64,000 nt of DNA from Amycolatopsis regifaucium (GCF_001613935.1 NZ_LQCI01000051.1:62001-126000); one strand, 5' to 3'. Positions 1-9,299 are shown, numbered from the stretch's first letter. Translations and numbers: made by a program. Notes: generated from the sequence alone by a model not told the origin.

Positions 1-381
1 GCCGCACACCTCGATCCCTGCCTGGTCACCGGTCAGCGAGACGGCCTTGACCCCGCGCTCGGCCAGCGCCAAGGCCAGTACGGCCGCGGAGACCTGTTCA
101 CCCGTCGCCATCAGCTGGTCCAGCTCCCGGGGAACCGGTGACTCGGCGAATTCCCCTGCCAAGGCGATCAGCTTGTCGGTGGTATCCCCCATCGCCGACA
201 CGACCAGGACCACTCGATTCCCCGCTTCGACGAGCGTGGCCACGTCGGCGGCCACCTCGTTCACCATTCGCGGCGTGGCAAGCGACGAGCCCCCGTATTT
301 TCGTATGACCAGTTTCTCGCTTCGCATCGACCGTAAGGGCGGGACCGAACCGACATCGAGATCTTGCGTACGATTCACCAT
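1..381 (-). CDS. Aspartokinase, N-terminal part (cut by window start)
   Basis: Reading leftward, the protein opens with the amino-acid kinase signature KYGGSS, followed by VVLVVSAMGDTTDKL, TGEQVSAAVLALALAERG and AVSLTGDQAGI, which are aspartokinase landmarks (ATP site and the start of the aspartate site). It would phosphorylate aspartate, the first step toward lysine, threonine and methionine. The start at 381 is chosen because AAGGA lies just upstream; an in-frame ATG at 327 would remove an 18-residue extension. The ACT domains lie outside the window. The AVSLTGDQAGI segment resembles Bacillus-type aspartokinases more than the usual actinobacterial enzyme (KYGGSSVADAERI...), so a pathway-specific paralogue is possible. 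Confidence 0.9.
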   Translation of the reverse strand, partial: MVNRTQDLDVGSVPPLRSMRSEKLVIRKYGGSSLATPRMVNEVAADVATLVEAGNRVVLVVSAMGDTTDKLIALAGEFAESPVPRELDQLMATGEQVSAAVLALALAERGVKAVSLTGDQAGIEVCG

Positions 382-982
382 TTTCCTTAATAGATCACTG
401 GCCTGACCGGAGTGCGCGGTGGCGGCAATCCGCCCGTTTCGGGTACTACTGTCCGAAGCGATCACACTGCCGCAAAGCGCCTTCCTGCCAGCACTTACCC
501 AACCCAGACTCGGTCGCCGCGCGACCGTGTGACCGTGTTGAAAAGTAGTGCGAGAAACTTTTTGCGGGTACCTCCATCCGTACGAAAGGCCGAAAAACAG
601 ATCCTTGTGGTCATAACGCGGGGGCATCACGCAATGACATGGGTGTGAACAGCCCAGTTCGATGGAATTAGGTCAAAAGAATGACGTATTACGATTTGCT
701 TCGAAATTCGAGTGAACGACCGAACGGCAATGCGAAATTGTTTTCCACGCGGTGCGGAAATTTACGAGATCCTCCTGCCCGCCGAAACCCGTCAAAGCGG
801 TTATAGCTCACTTGACGACCGAACCTGCGCACTCCGAGGCGCGGACGCAGGCGCTCCAGCGGCCGGGTCCGGGTGTATTTCGGTGGCGACACGGGCCGTT
901 TCGGGCTTCAATCAGCGGCGTGACCAGCGATCTGGCCCGCCCGGTGACCTGACCGGCCGGGTCAGCCGCATTTGGCGACGCA
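382..982. other. Intergenic stretch with no convincing gene
   Basis: Open frames here give low-complexity Arg/Pro/Ser-rich translations typical of shadows. Around 655-740 the sequence is AT-richer than its surroundings, which may be a promoter region or foreign DNA. The frame of the downstream AraC fragment can be followed back through a stop at 950-952, so the last part may be decayed coding DNA. Confidence 0.4.
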
Positions 983-1381
983 GTGGCAGGGATGCCGTTC
1001 CCAGGCCGGGGGCTCGACGTCGCATTGGCGGCGTTGCGAGCACCGGCTCGTCCCTTCGATCGAGCGATCGAACAGGCGCTCCTCGCCATGCGCACGGCCC
1101 TCGCGGCGCCGATTTCCGACCACGCGGCCGCAGCCGGGTTGTACGAACGACAGTTGCGCCGACGATTCCTGGTGGCGGTCGGGTTGAGTCCCAAGGCGTA
1201 CACGCGGGTGCTGCGCTTGCACCAGGCGATGGCGTTGGCGCGGTCGTCGGCGGCGCCGTGCTGGGCGGGAATCGCGATCCGCAGCGGTTTCTACGATCAG
1301 CCGCATATGCTCGCGGAGTTCCGGCGCGCGGTCGGGATGTCGTGTGTCCGGTTTTTCCGATCGGCGACTGTGTGCGGGTAG
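983..1381 (+). pseudogene. AraC-family regulator remnant (C-terminal HTH half)
   Basis: The 132-residue frame carries a recognisable AraC/XylS double-HTH end: LYERQLRRRFLVAVGLSPKA, then YTRVLRLHQAMALAR, and GFYDQPHMLAEFRRAVGM. The second helix-turn-helix is intact enough to recognise, but the linker before it is shortened (SSAAPCWAGIAIRSGFYDQ). AraC regulators of this subgroup are usually about 250-280 aa with an N-terminal sensory domain; none is present, and the same frame is closed by a stop at 950-952. I read this as a truncated, non-functional regulator beside an equally broken P450. A short functional DNA-binding protein is a less likely alternative. Confidence 0.6.
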
Positions 1382-1394
1382 CATTCTGTGGGGT

Positions 1395-2302
1395 ATGTCC
1401 GTCGAGGAGATCTTCGCTTTTCACACGCAAGAGGTAGGCCCGGTGCGGTTCGTCGAGCCGTTCGGGGGCTGGGTGGTGACCCGGTATTCCGAAGTGGACA
1501 GAGTGCTCACCGATCATGCGGTGTTCTCCTCCGACGAACTGCGCCACAGCACCCAACCGACCCCGCACAGCTCGAACCCGTTGTTACGTAGCCCGCAAGC
1601 GATGGATCCGCCTCGGCATCACGCGCTACGCCGGATCGTCAGCCAGGTTTTCACTCCCCGGGCCGTGGCTTCCCTGGAACAGTCGATCACGGCGAGGGTC
1701 CGCGCACTGCTCGCTTCGGCCGGGGCGACCTTCGACCTGATCGGGGAGCTGGCGTACCCGTTGTCGATCCACACGATCGCGGGCCTGCTCGGCGTGCGGC
1801 CGTCGCGGTGGCCGGATTTCGTGCGGTGGGCCGAGGCCATCACCTCGTTCTTCGGCACGTTCACCGCGGACGAGGCCCGCCAGGCCGCTTTCCACCGAGC
1901 GCTGACGGAATTGGGCGACTACTTCCGTGCGGAGTTCGAGCGCCCGAGCGGCATCATCGCGACCTTGATGGCGACGGATCTCACCGAGGACGAGCTGATC
2001 GACTTCTGCGCACTCCTGCTGATCAACGGCCATGAGACCACGAAGACCCTGCTCGTGAACGCCATGCTCTGTCTTGCCACCCGACCGAAGCCCGCCGACG
2101 TACGACTCGCCGTCGAGGAGGTCTTGCGTTATCTGCCGCCCACGGGCGGAACGGACCGGTTCGTCCCGAGCCCACCACGCTCGGCGGTCGGAAACTGCAC
2201 CCAGGTCAGCGAGTCGTCGCGATGATCACGGCGGCCAACCGTGACCCCGAGGTCTTCACCGACCCGCATACCTTCGACCCGAACCGAACGCCGAACCCTC
2301 AC
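1395..2302 (+). pseudogene. Cytochrome P450, frameshifted and truncated
   Basis: From ATG 1395 the product shows P450 hallmarks: MDPPRHHALRRIVSQVFTPR (C helix), the I-helix oxygen-binding motif NGHETT, and the K-helix ExxR in EEVLRYLPP. Near 2160 homology jumps frame: the first frame runs into unrelated residues, while the +2 frame continues correctly with EPTTLGGRKLHPGQRVVAMI and ANRDPEVFTDPHTFDPNR to 2302. Homology then stops before the heme-binding FGxGxHxCxG loop, so the axial cysteine is absent. With one frameshift and a missing heme ligand it cannot make a working P450. A sequencing error could explain the shift but not the missing C-terminus. Confidence 0.85.
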
Positions 2303-2461
2303 TGGCGACGAGCGGGGCGTTGGGACGATGAAGAGCAGAGCGACCAGGGTGAGGCACCCTGGCGGCCTCGTGCCGCCCCGGTAGGTCACCCTCGGCGTTC
2401 CGGCGGGCGACCGCGTCACCATCACGGTGCCGCCGCCGCCCGCCAGCCCACCATCAACGGA

Positions 2462-3343
2462 TCAGACCGGGATGTCGCCTGGTGTTCCCCACTGGGTGGT
2501 GAACAGGCCGAGGCCGTACCAGGTCCCGTTCGAAGGACGCCACACCACGAAGTCGGCCCGTGGGTCGCCACCGAAATTCCCGGCTACGGGAACATCACCG
2601 GCGGTGCCCCACTGCTGGGTCGCGATTCCGAGTACGTACCAGTAACCGTTGCTCGGCCGCCAGACGGCGAAGTCGGTGCGACCGTCCGCATTGAAGTCAC
2701 CGGTCACCGGCACGTCGCCGGCGGTGCCCCATTGCTGCGTGGCGATGTTTCGCACGTACCAGACGCCGTCACTGGGTCGCCAGACGGTGAAGTCGGCCTT
2801 GCCGTCCGCGTTGAAATCGCCGGACACCGGCACGTCGCCGGCGGTGCCCCACTGCACGGTGGCGATTCCGAGCACGTACCAGTAACCGTTGCTCGGGCGC
2901 CAAACAGTGAAGTCCGAGCGGCCGTCGCCATTGAAATCGCCGGTCAGCGGAACGTCACCGGCGGTACCCCACTGCTGGGTCACCACGGTGCCGGTGCTGC
3001 TCTGGATGATGTACCAGACACCGTTGCTCGGCCGCCACACGGCGAAGTCGGCCCGGTGGTCGCCGTCGTAGTCCGCGGCGACCGGGACGTCACCCGAAAC
3101 GCCCCATTGCTGGGTCACCACGCTGCCGTTGCTGCTGCGGATCACGTACCAAACACCGTTACCGGGACGCCACACCGCTTTGTCGGCGAACCCGTCCCCG
3201 TCGAAGTCGGCGGCGGTCTTCTGTGACTCGGGCGAGGCGGCGATGTCGACGTCGCCCTTGTCCGCGCTCGCAACCGATGGCACGACGAAGATGCCCGCGA
3301 ACAGACCCGCTATCGCCATCCCCGTCCGAATGGTTCTTCGCAT
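2462..3343 (-). CDS. Secreted FG-GAP/VCBS repeat protein
   Basis: 293 aa. A signal peptide (RRTIRTGMAIAGLFAGIFVV, cleavage near SVASA) is followed by six tandem units of 40-46 residues with the pattern GDVPV-x-D(F/Y)(D/N)xDxxxDFxVWRPSNGxWY...QQWGTA. The DxDGDG-like acidic loops (DFDGDGFAD, DYDGDHRAD, DFNGDGRSD) are candidate calcium sites; the last unit (NFGGDPRAD) has lost its pattern. Such repeats fold into beta-propeller blades, so this is likely an extracellular binding module without a catalytic domain. The middle units are also near-identical at DNA level, implying recent duplication or gene conversion. Its partner is unknown. Confidence 0.85.
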   Translation of the reverse strand: MRRTIRTGMAIAGLFAGIFVVPSVASADKGDVDIAASPESQKTAADFDGDGFADKAVWRPGNGVWYVIRSSNGSVVTQQWGVSGDVPVAADYDGDHRADFAVWRPSNGVWYIIQSSTGTVVTQQWGTAGDVPLTGDFNGDGRSDFTVWRPSNGYWYVLGIATVQWGTAGDVPVSGDFNADGKADFTVWRPSDGVWYVRNIATQQWGTAGDVPVTGDFNADGRTDFAVWRPSNGYWYVLGIATQQWGTAGDVPVAGNFGGDPRADFVVWRPSNGTWYGLGLFTTQWGTPGDIPV

Positions 3344-3492
3344 GTTTCAGAACCCTTTCCACTCTTTGGATGTAGGCTTACCAGTCCGATCCCGTTAGCC
3401 GAAGATACGCACTGGAATGTCCACAGGCTGGCGCGGAAACGTGTCATTGTCAGCAAATGTTCCATCCAGTGGACCACGCGAGGGGGATTTCG

Positions 3493-4089
3493 ATGGAGAC
3501 CGGAAAAAGACCAAGAAGCGTCCTTGACGGCGCTTTCGCCCTATTGGACGCCTTGATACGACATAAAGGTGAAGCCGGTCTTACCCAGCTGGCAGATTCG
3601 TGCTCGATGCCGAAATCAACGGCACACCGATTGCTCGAACAATTGACCGCACTGGAGGTTGTCCAGCGCAGCGAAAACCGCTACCGCGTCGGCGCACAGG
3701 CATTCCGGCTCGGCCAATCGTGGCAACCCTATCCACGATTGCTGGAACTCGCCCGCGACCGGCTCCGGTGGCTGTTCGCGGCCACACGAGCCAGTTCGGT
3801 GTTCGTCGTGCCCTGTGACGGCGACCTCCTGATCGCCGCCGGCATCACGCTGACGGAGCACACCCTTCTCCTGCGGCCAGGGACGACCGTGCCACAGCAC
3901 GCCGGCCGCTTTTCGCCCCTATGGCAGGCCGAACACGGTCTCGTGGTCACCGAAGCACCGGTCAGGCTGCCGACCGGCGAGCGGCTCGGTTCGATCGCGG
4001 TCGCGATCGACGTACGGCAGCCATCCGGAGCGGCGCCCGAAGCAGTCTCCCGCGCCGCCCGCACCCTGAGCATGGCTCTGGTGCACTGA
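3493..4089 (+). CDS. IclR-family transcriptional regulator
   Basis: 198 aa from ATG 3493, chosen because GAGGGGG (3480-3486) precedes it. The N-terminal winged helix (VLDGAFALLDALIR, LTQLADSCSMPKSTAHRLLE, NRYRVGAQAFRLG) is followed by a shortened effector domain (LLRPGTTVPQHAG ... RLGSIAVAIDVRQP). Typical IclR proteins have about 250 aa; here some 40 residues of the effector domain's central part are missing. It shares its layout with the IclR at 17401-18129, so they are probably paralogues. No neighbour is an obvious target. Confidence 0.8.
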   Translation: METGKRPRSVLDGAFALLDALIRHKGEAGLTQLADSCSMPKSTAHRLLEQLTALEVVQRSENRYRVGAQAFRLGQSWQPYPRLLELARDRLRWLFAATRASSVFVVPCDGDLLIAAGITLTEHTLLLRPGTTVPQHAGRFSPLWQAEHGLVVTEAPVRLPTGERLGSIAVAIDVRQPSGAAPEAVSRAARTLSMALVH

Positions 4090-4189
4090 CACTCGCTTCG
4101 CTCGCCGCAAAGAAAAAGACGAATGTAGGCGCGACGCGGAATGACTGACCGAAAGGTGGCGCTCCAAGCTTTGCGAAAGACGGTTCTCG

Positions 4190-4585
4190 GCAGGCGCCAC
4201 GGCGGAAGGCCGCACGATAGTCCCTCGGGCGCCGTCCGGTGCGCTTGGTGAAGGTGCCGGGATCCCCGGTGACCGACCGTGGAACAGATTCCGGCGACAG
4301 TGCGGCCCGTCGTTTCGAAGAGGTGGCGGACACGTCACGCGCGTCCGGAATGCGGGTATTCGAGCGGCTTTGATCAGCCTCCTCCGCGAAGCGCCGAAGC
4401 AATGTCCGCGTGCTGACAGTGAAAGCGTCGGCCAAGTCGTATCGGGCGGCAAGGTGCTGAACGAGTCATCGCATGCCCTGCTGGAGAATTCGCTGCCAGG
4501 CTGAGGAAGCAGCCAAGCGTCGACTAGCCGGACATCGGCTTCAGGGCAGCGTTGAGCGAGTTCGTCCACGAAGAGCCACGACGTG
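4190..4585 (-). pseudogene. Remnant of a GlxA/AraC-like regulator
   Basis: Several minus-strand frames carry pieces of one regulator in the expected order: FVDELAQRCPEADVRLVDAW (DJ-1/PfpI-like sensory part) near 4580-4500, then QHLAARYDLADAFTVSTRTL and LRRFAEEA (first HTH), then GDPGTFTKRTGRRPRDYRAA and FRRG (second HTH). A stop interrupts the frame before QHLAARYDL, and the segment between the HTHs is garbled. The order and orientation support decay of a single gene by indels. No functional product is expected. Confidence 0.6.
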
Positions 4586-4645
4586 GTGGCGCGCCGACGG
4601 GCAATTGAGGTGCGAAGGAGAAGCCTCCGGGACGCGCCTTGATCG

Positions 4646-4849
4646 TCACGGGGATTCCTGTCGGCGCCGACGTCGATTCCACCAGTCGACAATGATCCCG
4701 CCGGTGAACGGCCCCAACCCGACGATCCCGTGAAACCAGATGTCCGGGCGACCGAACAAGTAGTTGATCCCGACGGCGCTCAGGTAGCACAGTACGGCTA
4801 TTCCAACGAGATACGCCACCGCCCTGCCGCGACGGCGACGTGAGCTCAC
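4646..4849 (-). CDS. Small membrane protein, unknown function
   Basis: About 67 aa from GTG 4849. An Arg-rich N-terminus (SSRRRRGRAVAYL) leads into a hydrophobic segment (VGIAVLCYLSAVGINYLFG), then a second weaker one (WFHGIVGLGPFTGGIIVDWW), ending in a cytoplasmic basic tail WNRRRRRQESP. The distribution suggests two membrane passes with both ends inside. An alternative GTG lies 27 nt upstream. It is divergent from the gene at 4958. I do not recognise the family. Confidence 0.6.
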   Translation of the reverse strand: MSSRRRRGRAVAYLVGIAVLCYLSAVGINYLFGRPDIWFHGIVGLGPFTGGIIVDWWNRRRRRQESP

Positions 4850-4957
4850 GTGTCCTCGTTCCCCATCCGAAGTAAGCACGCCTACAGCATGCCCCTTACT
4901 GCTGACCGGCGCAGGATTCCAGGCGCGGGCAACCAACGCCCGTCCCGCGGTGTCGGC

Positions 4958-5587
4958 ATGATGACCATGATGAAGCGGATGATGTTCTGGACCGGGTCGG
5001 ACTCCTGGCGGGCCGAGGTCAGCGAAGTCGAATGGCCGGACACCGCGCTGACCGCGACCGGCACCCAGGTCGGCGTCGCGCCGCTGCTTTACCGTCTCGA
5101 CTACTCGCTGTCCACCGGCGAGGGTTTCGTGACCGGCAGACTCGAAGTGACCGCCCACGGAGAAGACTGGAGCCGTCAGCTGAGCCTCGCCCGCCGGCCC
5201 GACGGGACATGGACCATCGGCGCCGAACACCAGGGCACGGTGGACCTCCCGGATCCAGGCGGCGACCCCGCCGCTGTCACGGGCGCTCTCGACTGCGACC
5301 TGGGCCGTTCCCCGCTCACCAACGTCATGCCGCTACGCCGTCACAGCCTCCATGAGCGGCCCGGCGCAGTCGATTTCCTGATGGCCTGGGTATCGGTACC
5401 GGACTTGAGCGTGCACCCCTCCCGGCAGCGCTACGAGCATCTACGACCACCGGCAGACGGAGTCGGGTCGGTCCGCTATATCGGGGCGCGTCGCGCTTTC
5501 GAAGGCGAACTCGAAGTCGATGACCACGGCTTCGTGCTCACTTACCCCGAACTGGCCCGCCGCGTCCCACCACCCCAGCCGAGCTAG
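4958..5587 (+). CDS. Putative glycolipid-binding domain protein
   Basis: 209 aa if translation begins at ATG 4958; the frame is open further upstream but that part reads as non-coding. The sequence shows the layout of the PF06475-type 'putative glycolipid-binding' family: an N-terminal MFWTGSDSWRAEVSEVEW strand pair, then ALDCDLGRSPLTNVMPLRRH, MAWVSVPDLSVHPSRQRYEH and the closing FEGELEVDDHGFVLTYPELA. The family folds as a beta-barrel and its ligands are poorly defined. No signal peptide is seen, so it should be cytoplasmic. Function beyond the fold is inference. Confidence 0.75.
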   Translation: MMTMMKRMMFWTGSDSWRAEVSEVEWPDTALTATGTQVGVAPLLYRLDYSLSTGEGFVTGRLEVTAHGEDWSRQLSLARRPDGTWTIGAEHQGTVDLPDPGGDPAAVTGALDCDLGRSPLTNVMPLRRHSLHERPGAVDFLMAWVSVPDLSVHPSRQRYEHLRPPADGVGSVRYIGARRAFEGELEVDDHGFVLTYPELARRVPPPQPS

Positions 5588-5605
5588 GACGTCGCACCGC
5601 CGGAG

Positions 5606-5920
5606 TTACTCGCCTTGGTACTTGCGGCGGGCCTTGCCTGCCAGCCGCCACCCCGGAAGCCCGCCTCCGACGACGAACCCCACTTCCACGAGCACCAGCC
5701 AGAAGACGCCCTGGCCGTCGAAGACCCGCCGCCACGCGAAGTAGCCCGCGGTCGCCATCAGCGCCATGACCACCAGGGTGAAGATCACCCGATGCCGACC
5801 GGCCCAGCGATCGAACCTGATGCCGCGCTGCCTGACCTTCTCGGACGAGAACTCACTCGGGTCGTGCTCCTCGGTCAGCCTGTCGTCGAATTTCCTGCTA
5901 CCGAAGCCAAACCCGGCCAT
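5606..5920 (-). CDS. Small two-pass membrane protein
   Basis: 104 aa from ATG 5920, preceded by GGGGAGCG at good spacing; the longer frame to 6082 is shadow-like. A hydrophilic start (FGSRKFDDRLTEEHDPSEFS) precedes helices VIFTLVVMALMATAGYFAW and VFWLVLVEVGFVVGGGLPGW, with a short basic tail ending KARRKYQGE. It sits convergent to the glycolipid-binding-like gene (19 bp apart). Family not recognised. Confidence 0.65.
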   Translation of the reverse strand: MAGFGFGSRKFDDRLTEEHDPSEFSSEKVRQRGIRFDRWAGRHRVIFTLVVMALMATAGYFAWRRVFDGQGVFWLVLVEVGFVVGGGLPGWRLAGKARRKYQGE

Positions 5921-6078
5921 CGATGGCGCTCCCCTCGTCGACCGCCGTAGACGAGACGCCGTCTCGACGCGCGACACTCGCCTAGCTGCTCGCATGCTGA
6001 CCCTGGACAGAGTAGATGGCATCGGGCCTGCGGGGGCGAGAGATTCCGGCGCCAGCCGCCGAGGCGCCACGCGCGTGG

Positions 6079-8352
6079 TCACCGCAGACAGGTGATCCAG
6101 TAGCTTCCCGCCAGGTCCCGGCTGACACCATGGGTCTCACTGGGGAAACCGGGGAATTCCCGGTCGAACGTTTCCAGCGCGCGCAGATAACGCAACACGG
6201 GACCGTCCGCGTCGCCGGTGCTCTCACCGGGCATGAGCACCGGGATGCCCGGCGGGGTGGTGACGACCTGCGTCGCGACGGTACGTCCGGCGATGTCGGC
6301 GAGACGGACCGGTTCCGTTCCACCGCGAATGAGGCGTTGGTAAGTCTGCGCCGGAGTGAGGACGGCCGGGGTCGGATGGGTGAACGCCTCGTCGAGCAAC
6401 GCGGTCAGCTCGCTCTTGCTGAGCTGGGTGTGCATCTGCGCGCAGAGCCCGGACAGCGTGAGGTTCCGGTACCGGTCGGGATGGGCTTTCACGAGGTCCG
6501 GCAGGACGTCGGTGACGATCGCCTCCGAGTCGTACAGACTTTTGAAGTCCAGCAGCGCGTCGAGCAGGGTGCCCCACTTGCCCTTGGTGATGCCCATCGA
6601 GAAAAGGATCAGGCAGGTGTACGCGTCGGTCTTCTCCACGACGATCCCACGTGCCTCCAGATACATCGTGAGAATGCGTGCCGGGATGCCCATCTCGGAG
6701 ACGTTGCCCCGCGCGTCCACACCCGGGCAGGTGATCGACACCTTGATGGGATCGAGCAGGCAGTAGCCGTCCTCCATGCCTTCAAAGCCATGCCAGTGCG
6801 CACCGGGAGCGAGAGTCCAGCAGCCGGGCACGGTGCGCAGCAGCTCGAGCGGGGCGTCGGCGAAGGCGTGCAGCCGCCCGGTGGCGGGATCGGTGACCTC
6901 AGTCGGCTGCCAGGTGCCGAAGAACCAGCCGGGCCGGTCACCGGCCTCGCGGATGCGCGCCCCGAGCCGGGCCACCGCCTGGCGGAACCGGATGGCCTCG
7001 GTGATCGCCTCGTCGGTCAGCCACCGGCCACCCGCGCCGTCCATCATGGCGGCGGCCACGTCGAGCCCGGCGATCATGGGATACATCGGCGAGGTGGTGG
7101 CGTGCATCATGAACGTCTCATTGAACTGCCGGTGCTCGACCGGTGATCTCGGCGAGTTCTTGACGTGCACCATCGAGCTCTGTGACATGGCGGCGAGCAG
7201 CTTGTGTGTCGACTGGGTGGAGAAGACCGTCGGTCGCACGTCGTCGGGCAGCGCGTCGGCGTCGACGGACATGCCATAGCGGCGGGCGTAAAGCGGATTG
7301 AACCGGGCGTAGGCGAACCACGCTTCGTCCAAGTGCAGCCGCGGCACGGAAGCGCCGAGCAACTCGGCGACGCGGACGGCGTCGTAACACAATCCGTCGT
7401 AGGTCGAGTTGGTGATCACCGCGTACACGGGTTCCGCGCCGGCTGCCCCCTCGGTGAACGGGCTGCGCCGGATCTGGGCCGCCACCGCTTCGGCTGCCAT
7501 ACCCGACGGCGGAATCGGTCCCATGAGCCCGTAACCGTTGCGTGTGGGCACGAGGTAGACCGGTCGGCCTCCGGTGAGCGTCAAGCCATGGTAGATGGCC
7601 TTGTGACAGTTGCGGTCGACGAGCACCAGCTCGTCGGTGGCGACGCTGGCGTGACAGGCGATCCGGTCCGCGGTGGAATCACCGTGCAGCACGAAGTACG
7701 TCAGGTCCGCGCCGAAGATCCGCGCCGCGTTGCGCTCGGCCTCGCCGATCGGGCCGCTGTGTTCGAACAGCGACCCGAGTTCGGCTACGGAGATCGACAG
7801 GTCGGTGCGGAACAACCGTTCGCCGTAGTAGTCGAAGAACACCCTGCCGACCGGTGATTTCAGGAACGCCACGCCACCCGCGTGCGCCGGGGTGTGCCAT
7901 GAGTACTCGTGCATGTCCTCGAACCGGAGCAGCTCCCGGAAGAACGGCGGAAGCACACCGTCGAGGTACCTCTGGGCGGCGACCCCGATCCGGCCGGCGA
8001 TGAACGCCGGCGTGTCCTCCAGCAGCCAGACGTAGCCGGACACCACCTCCGAAACCCACAACGGGAGATTGTCGACCGAGGTCGCCGTGGTGACCAGGAA
8101 GACCGGAAGCTTGGTGAACCGGCCCATGAGCGCCTTCAGCACGGTCTCCGGCGTATCCAGGTCCCACGACACCAACGCCGCCGACAGATCCGCCCGGCTC
8201 TGCGTCAGTGCCAACGCGTCCTCGGCCGTGTCCGCCCACGCGACCGCGTGCCCCTCGTCGCTCAGGCAGGCGCAGATCCGGTCCAGCTGATCGCGTGTCA
8301 CTGCGCCATTCGAGGGGCGATCCAGCGCTACCAATACCGTTGAGGGAGACAC
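6079..8352 (-). CDS. Orn/Lys/Arg decarboxylase (PLP fold I)
   Basis: 757 aa, the full length of the AdiA/CadA-type group. Residues 1-130 form the receiver-like wing domain (VLVALDRPS, AEDALALTQS). HTPAHAGGVAFLKSPVG corresponds to the canonical HTPGHxxG entry of the PLP domain; HLDEAWFAYARF holds the PLP-binding Asp; STQSTHKLLAAMSQ holds the Schiff-base Lys. The C-terminal domain runs from about residue 560. It decarboxylates a basic amino acid, giving a polyamine or agmatine and consuming a proton. The exact substrate cannot be read. No amino-acid/polyamine antiporter is adjacent, unlike enterobacterial acid-resistance systems. Confidence 0.9.
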   Translation of the reverse strand: MSPSTVLVALDRPSNGAVTRDQLDRICACLSDEGHAVAWADTAEDALALTQSRADLSAALVSWDLDTPETVLKALMGRFTKLPVFLVTTATSVDNLPLWVSEVVSGYVWLLEDTPAFIAGRIGVAAQRYLDGVLPPFFRELLRFEDMHEYSWHTPAHAGGVAFLKSPVGRVFFDYYGERLFRTDLSISVAELGSLFEHSGPIGEAERNAARIFGADLTYFVLHGDSTADRIACHASVATDELVLVDRNCHKAIYHGLTLTGGRPVYLVPTRNGYGLMGPIPPSGMAAEAVAAQIRRSPFTEGAAGAEPVYAVITNSTYDGLCYDAVRVAELLGASVPRLHLDEAWFAYARFNPLYARRYGMSVDADALPDDVRPTVFSTQSTHKLLAAMSQSSMVHVKNSPRSPVEHRQFNETFMMHATTSPMYPMIAGLDVAAAMMDGAGGRWLTDEAITEAIRFRQAVARLGARIREAGDRPGWFFGTWQPTEVTDPATGRLHAFADAPLELLRTVPGCWTLAPGAHWHGFEGMEDGYCLLDPIKVSITCPGVDARGNVSEMGIPARILTMYLEARGIVVEKTDAYTCLILFSMGITKGKWGTLLDALLDFKSLYDSEAIVTDVLPDLVKAHPDRYRNLTLSGLCAQMHTQLSKSELTALLDEAFTHPTPAVLTPAQTYQRLIRGGTEPVRLADIAGRTVATQVVTTPPGIPVLMPGESTGDADGPVLRYLRALETFDREFPGFPSETHGVSRDLAGSYWITCLR

Positions 8353-8714
8353 GTCGACTCATTCCGCCGGGCGACAGGGTTCTTGGTTCTTCAAGCAGTC
8401 TTGGGCCGAATGGCCTATCTGTCGATGCCGCGAACGCGTGAGGGATTCGCCCCGGATGGGTCACCACCCGCGCGGTTGTCACCTTTTCGCCGTCCCTGAG
8501 TCGCCATACGAGCGATCAGGCTGTGCGCAAGAGTGACACGGTCGAAGCGGGGCGGGTCCTCCAGTTGCCGCTGGCCCGCGAACTGCGCGACAGTGCCGTC
8601 GGACTGATCATGCGCCGCGAGGTCGAAGCCGAACTCGAGCGCGAGAAGATGGCGGCTACGACGCACGCAGAGTCGCACCGCCTGGACGTCAGCGGCCCCG
8701 GGGCCGGTCGTGCT
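8353..8714. other. Intergenic; possible decayed small ORF on the plus strand
   Basis: Between the decarboxylase start and the DUF1232 stop a plus-strand frame from GTG 8523 has GC-rich third positions and plausible residues (LQLPLARELRDSAVGLIMRR, EVEAELEREKMAATTHAESH) up to about 8715, after which it runs antisense to a real gene. No ribosome-binding site or family is recognised. It may be a fragment of a lost gene. Confidence 0.3.
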
Positions 8715-9011
8715 TCAGGCCTCTCGGCGGTCGTCGCGCGCCTTCTTGGTAAGCGACCTGCTGACGTAGACCAGCCCACTGGTCAGGACCACGACGTCGT
8801 CGAAGTACACCGGGTCGGGCAACAAATCAAAGGGGAACACCGTGTAGGCCAGGGAAACCCAGTAGGCGACCTTGGTCGGCACCGGCGTACCCGGCTGATG
8901 GACCTGACGGTGCTTCCGCACGAGCTTGACCACAAGGAACAGCGCGACCACAACGAGGACGACGACCACCACCACGGCCACTACACCAAGTGTCGTCCAC
9001 AGAGATTCCAC
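8715..9011 (-). CDS. DUF1232 (YkvA-like) membrane protein
   Basis: 98 aa. A long N-terminal helix (VVAVVVVVVLVVVALFLVVK) anchors the protein. The C-terminal half carries the DUF1232 signature: AYWVSLAYTVFPFDLLPDPV followed by YFDDVVVLTSGLVYV, matching the family's YxxSPxDLxPDxxPxxGxxDD pattern. The family is widespread and without an assigned biochemical role. It stands alone here. Confidence 0.85.
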   Translation of the reverse strand: MESLWTTLGVVAVVVVVVLVVVALFLVVKLVRKHRQVHQPGTPVPTKVAYWVSLAYTVFPFDLLPDPVYFDDVVVLTSGLVYVSRSLTKKARDDRREA

Positions 9012-9299
9012 GCGATCCCCTCCCTCACCACGACACTGTCACAGATCAGCACCTCAGCCGGGTCACAGACTGGTGATACCCATCGCCGCCGTGGAAACAC
9101 GACGCGGCCGGCTACCCCCGAACGGTAGCTGTCCACGTGCGCTCCAGGGCCTCCTCGTAACACTGTTGCGATAACCACACCCCCAGCCGGTTGATCGGAT
9201 CCGTCCGAATCCGACGCCGTCTCCGTCGCCTGCCTCACAGCGTGCCGTCCATGGACCTGAGTATGTTTCTGATCATCGATTTCGAACACAGGAGGAACC

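Noticed and set aside
712..1437. A 241-codon plus-strand frame
   Set aside because: The translation is Arg/Gly-rich without motifs and out of frame with both the AraC and P450 remnants.
2500..3200. Regular DNA repeats resembling a CRISPR array
   Set aside because: The units of about 120 bp are coding, in frame, and encode FG-GAP blades; there are no unique spacers.
8523..9128. A 201-codon plus-strand frame
   Set aside because: Its second half is antisense to the DUF1232 gene; only the first 190 bp look faintly coding, so it is mentioned as a possible fragment.
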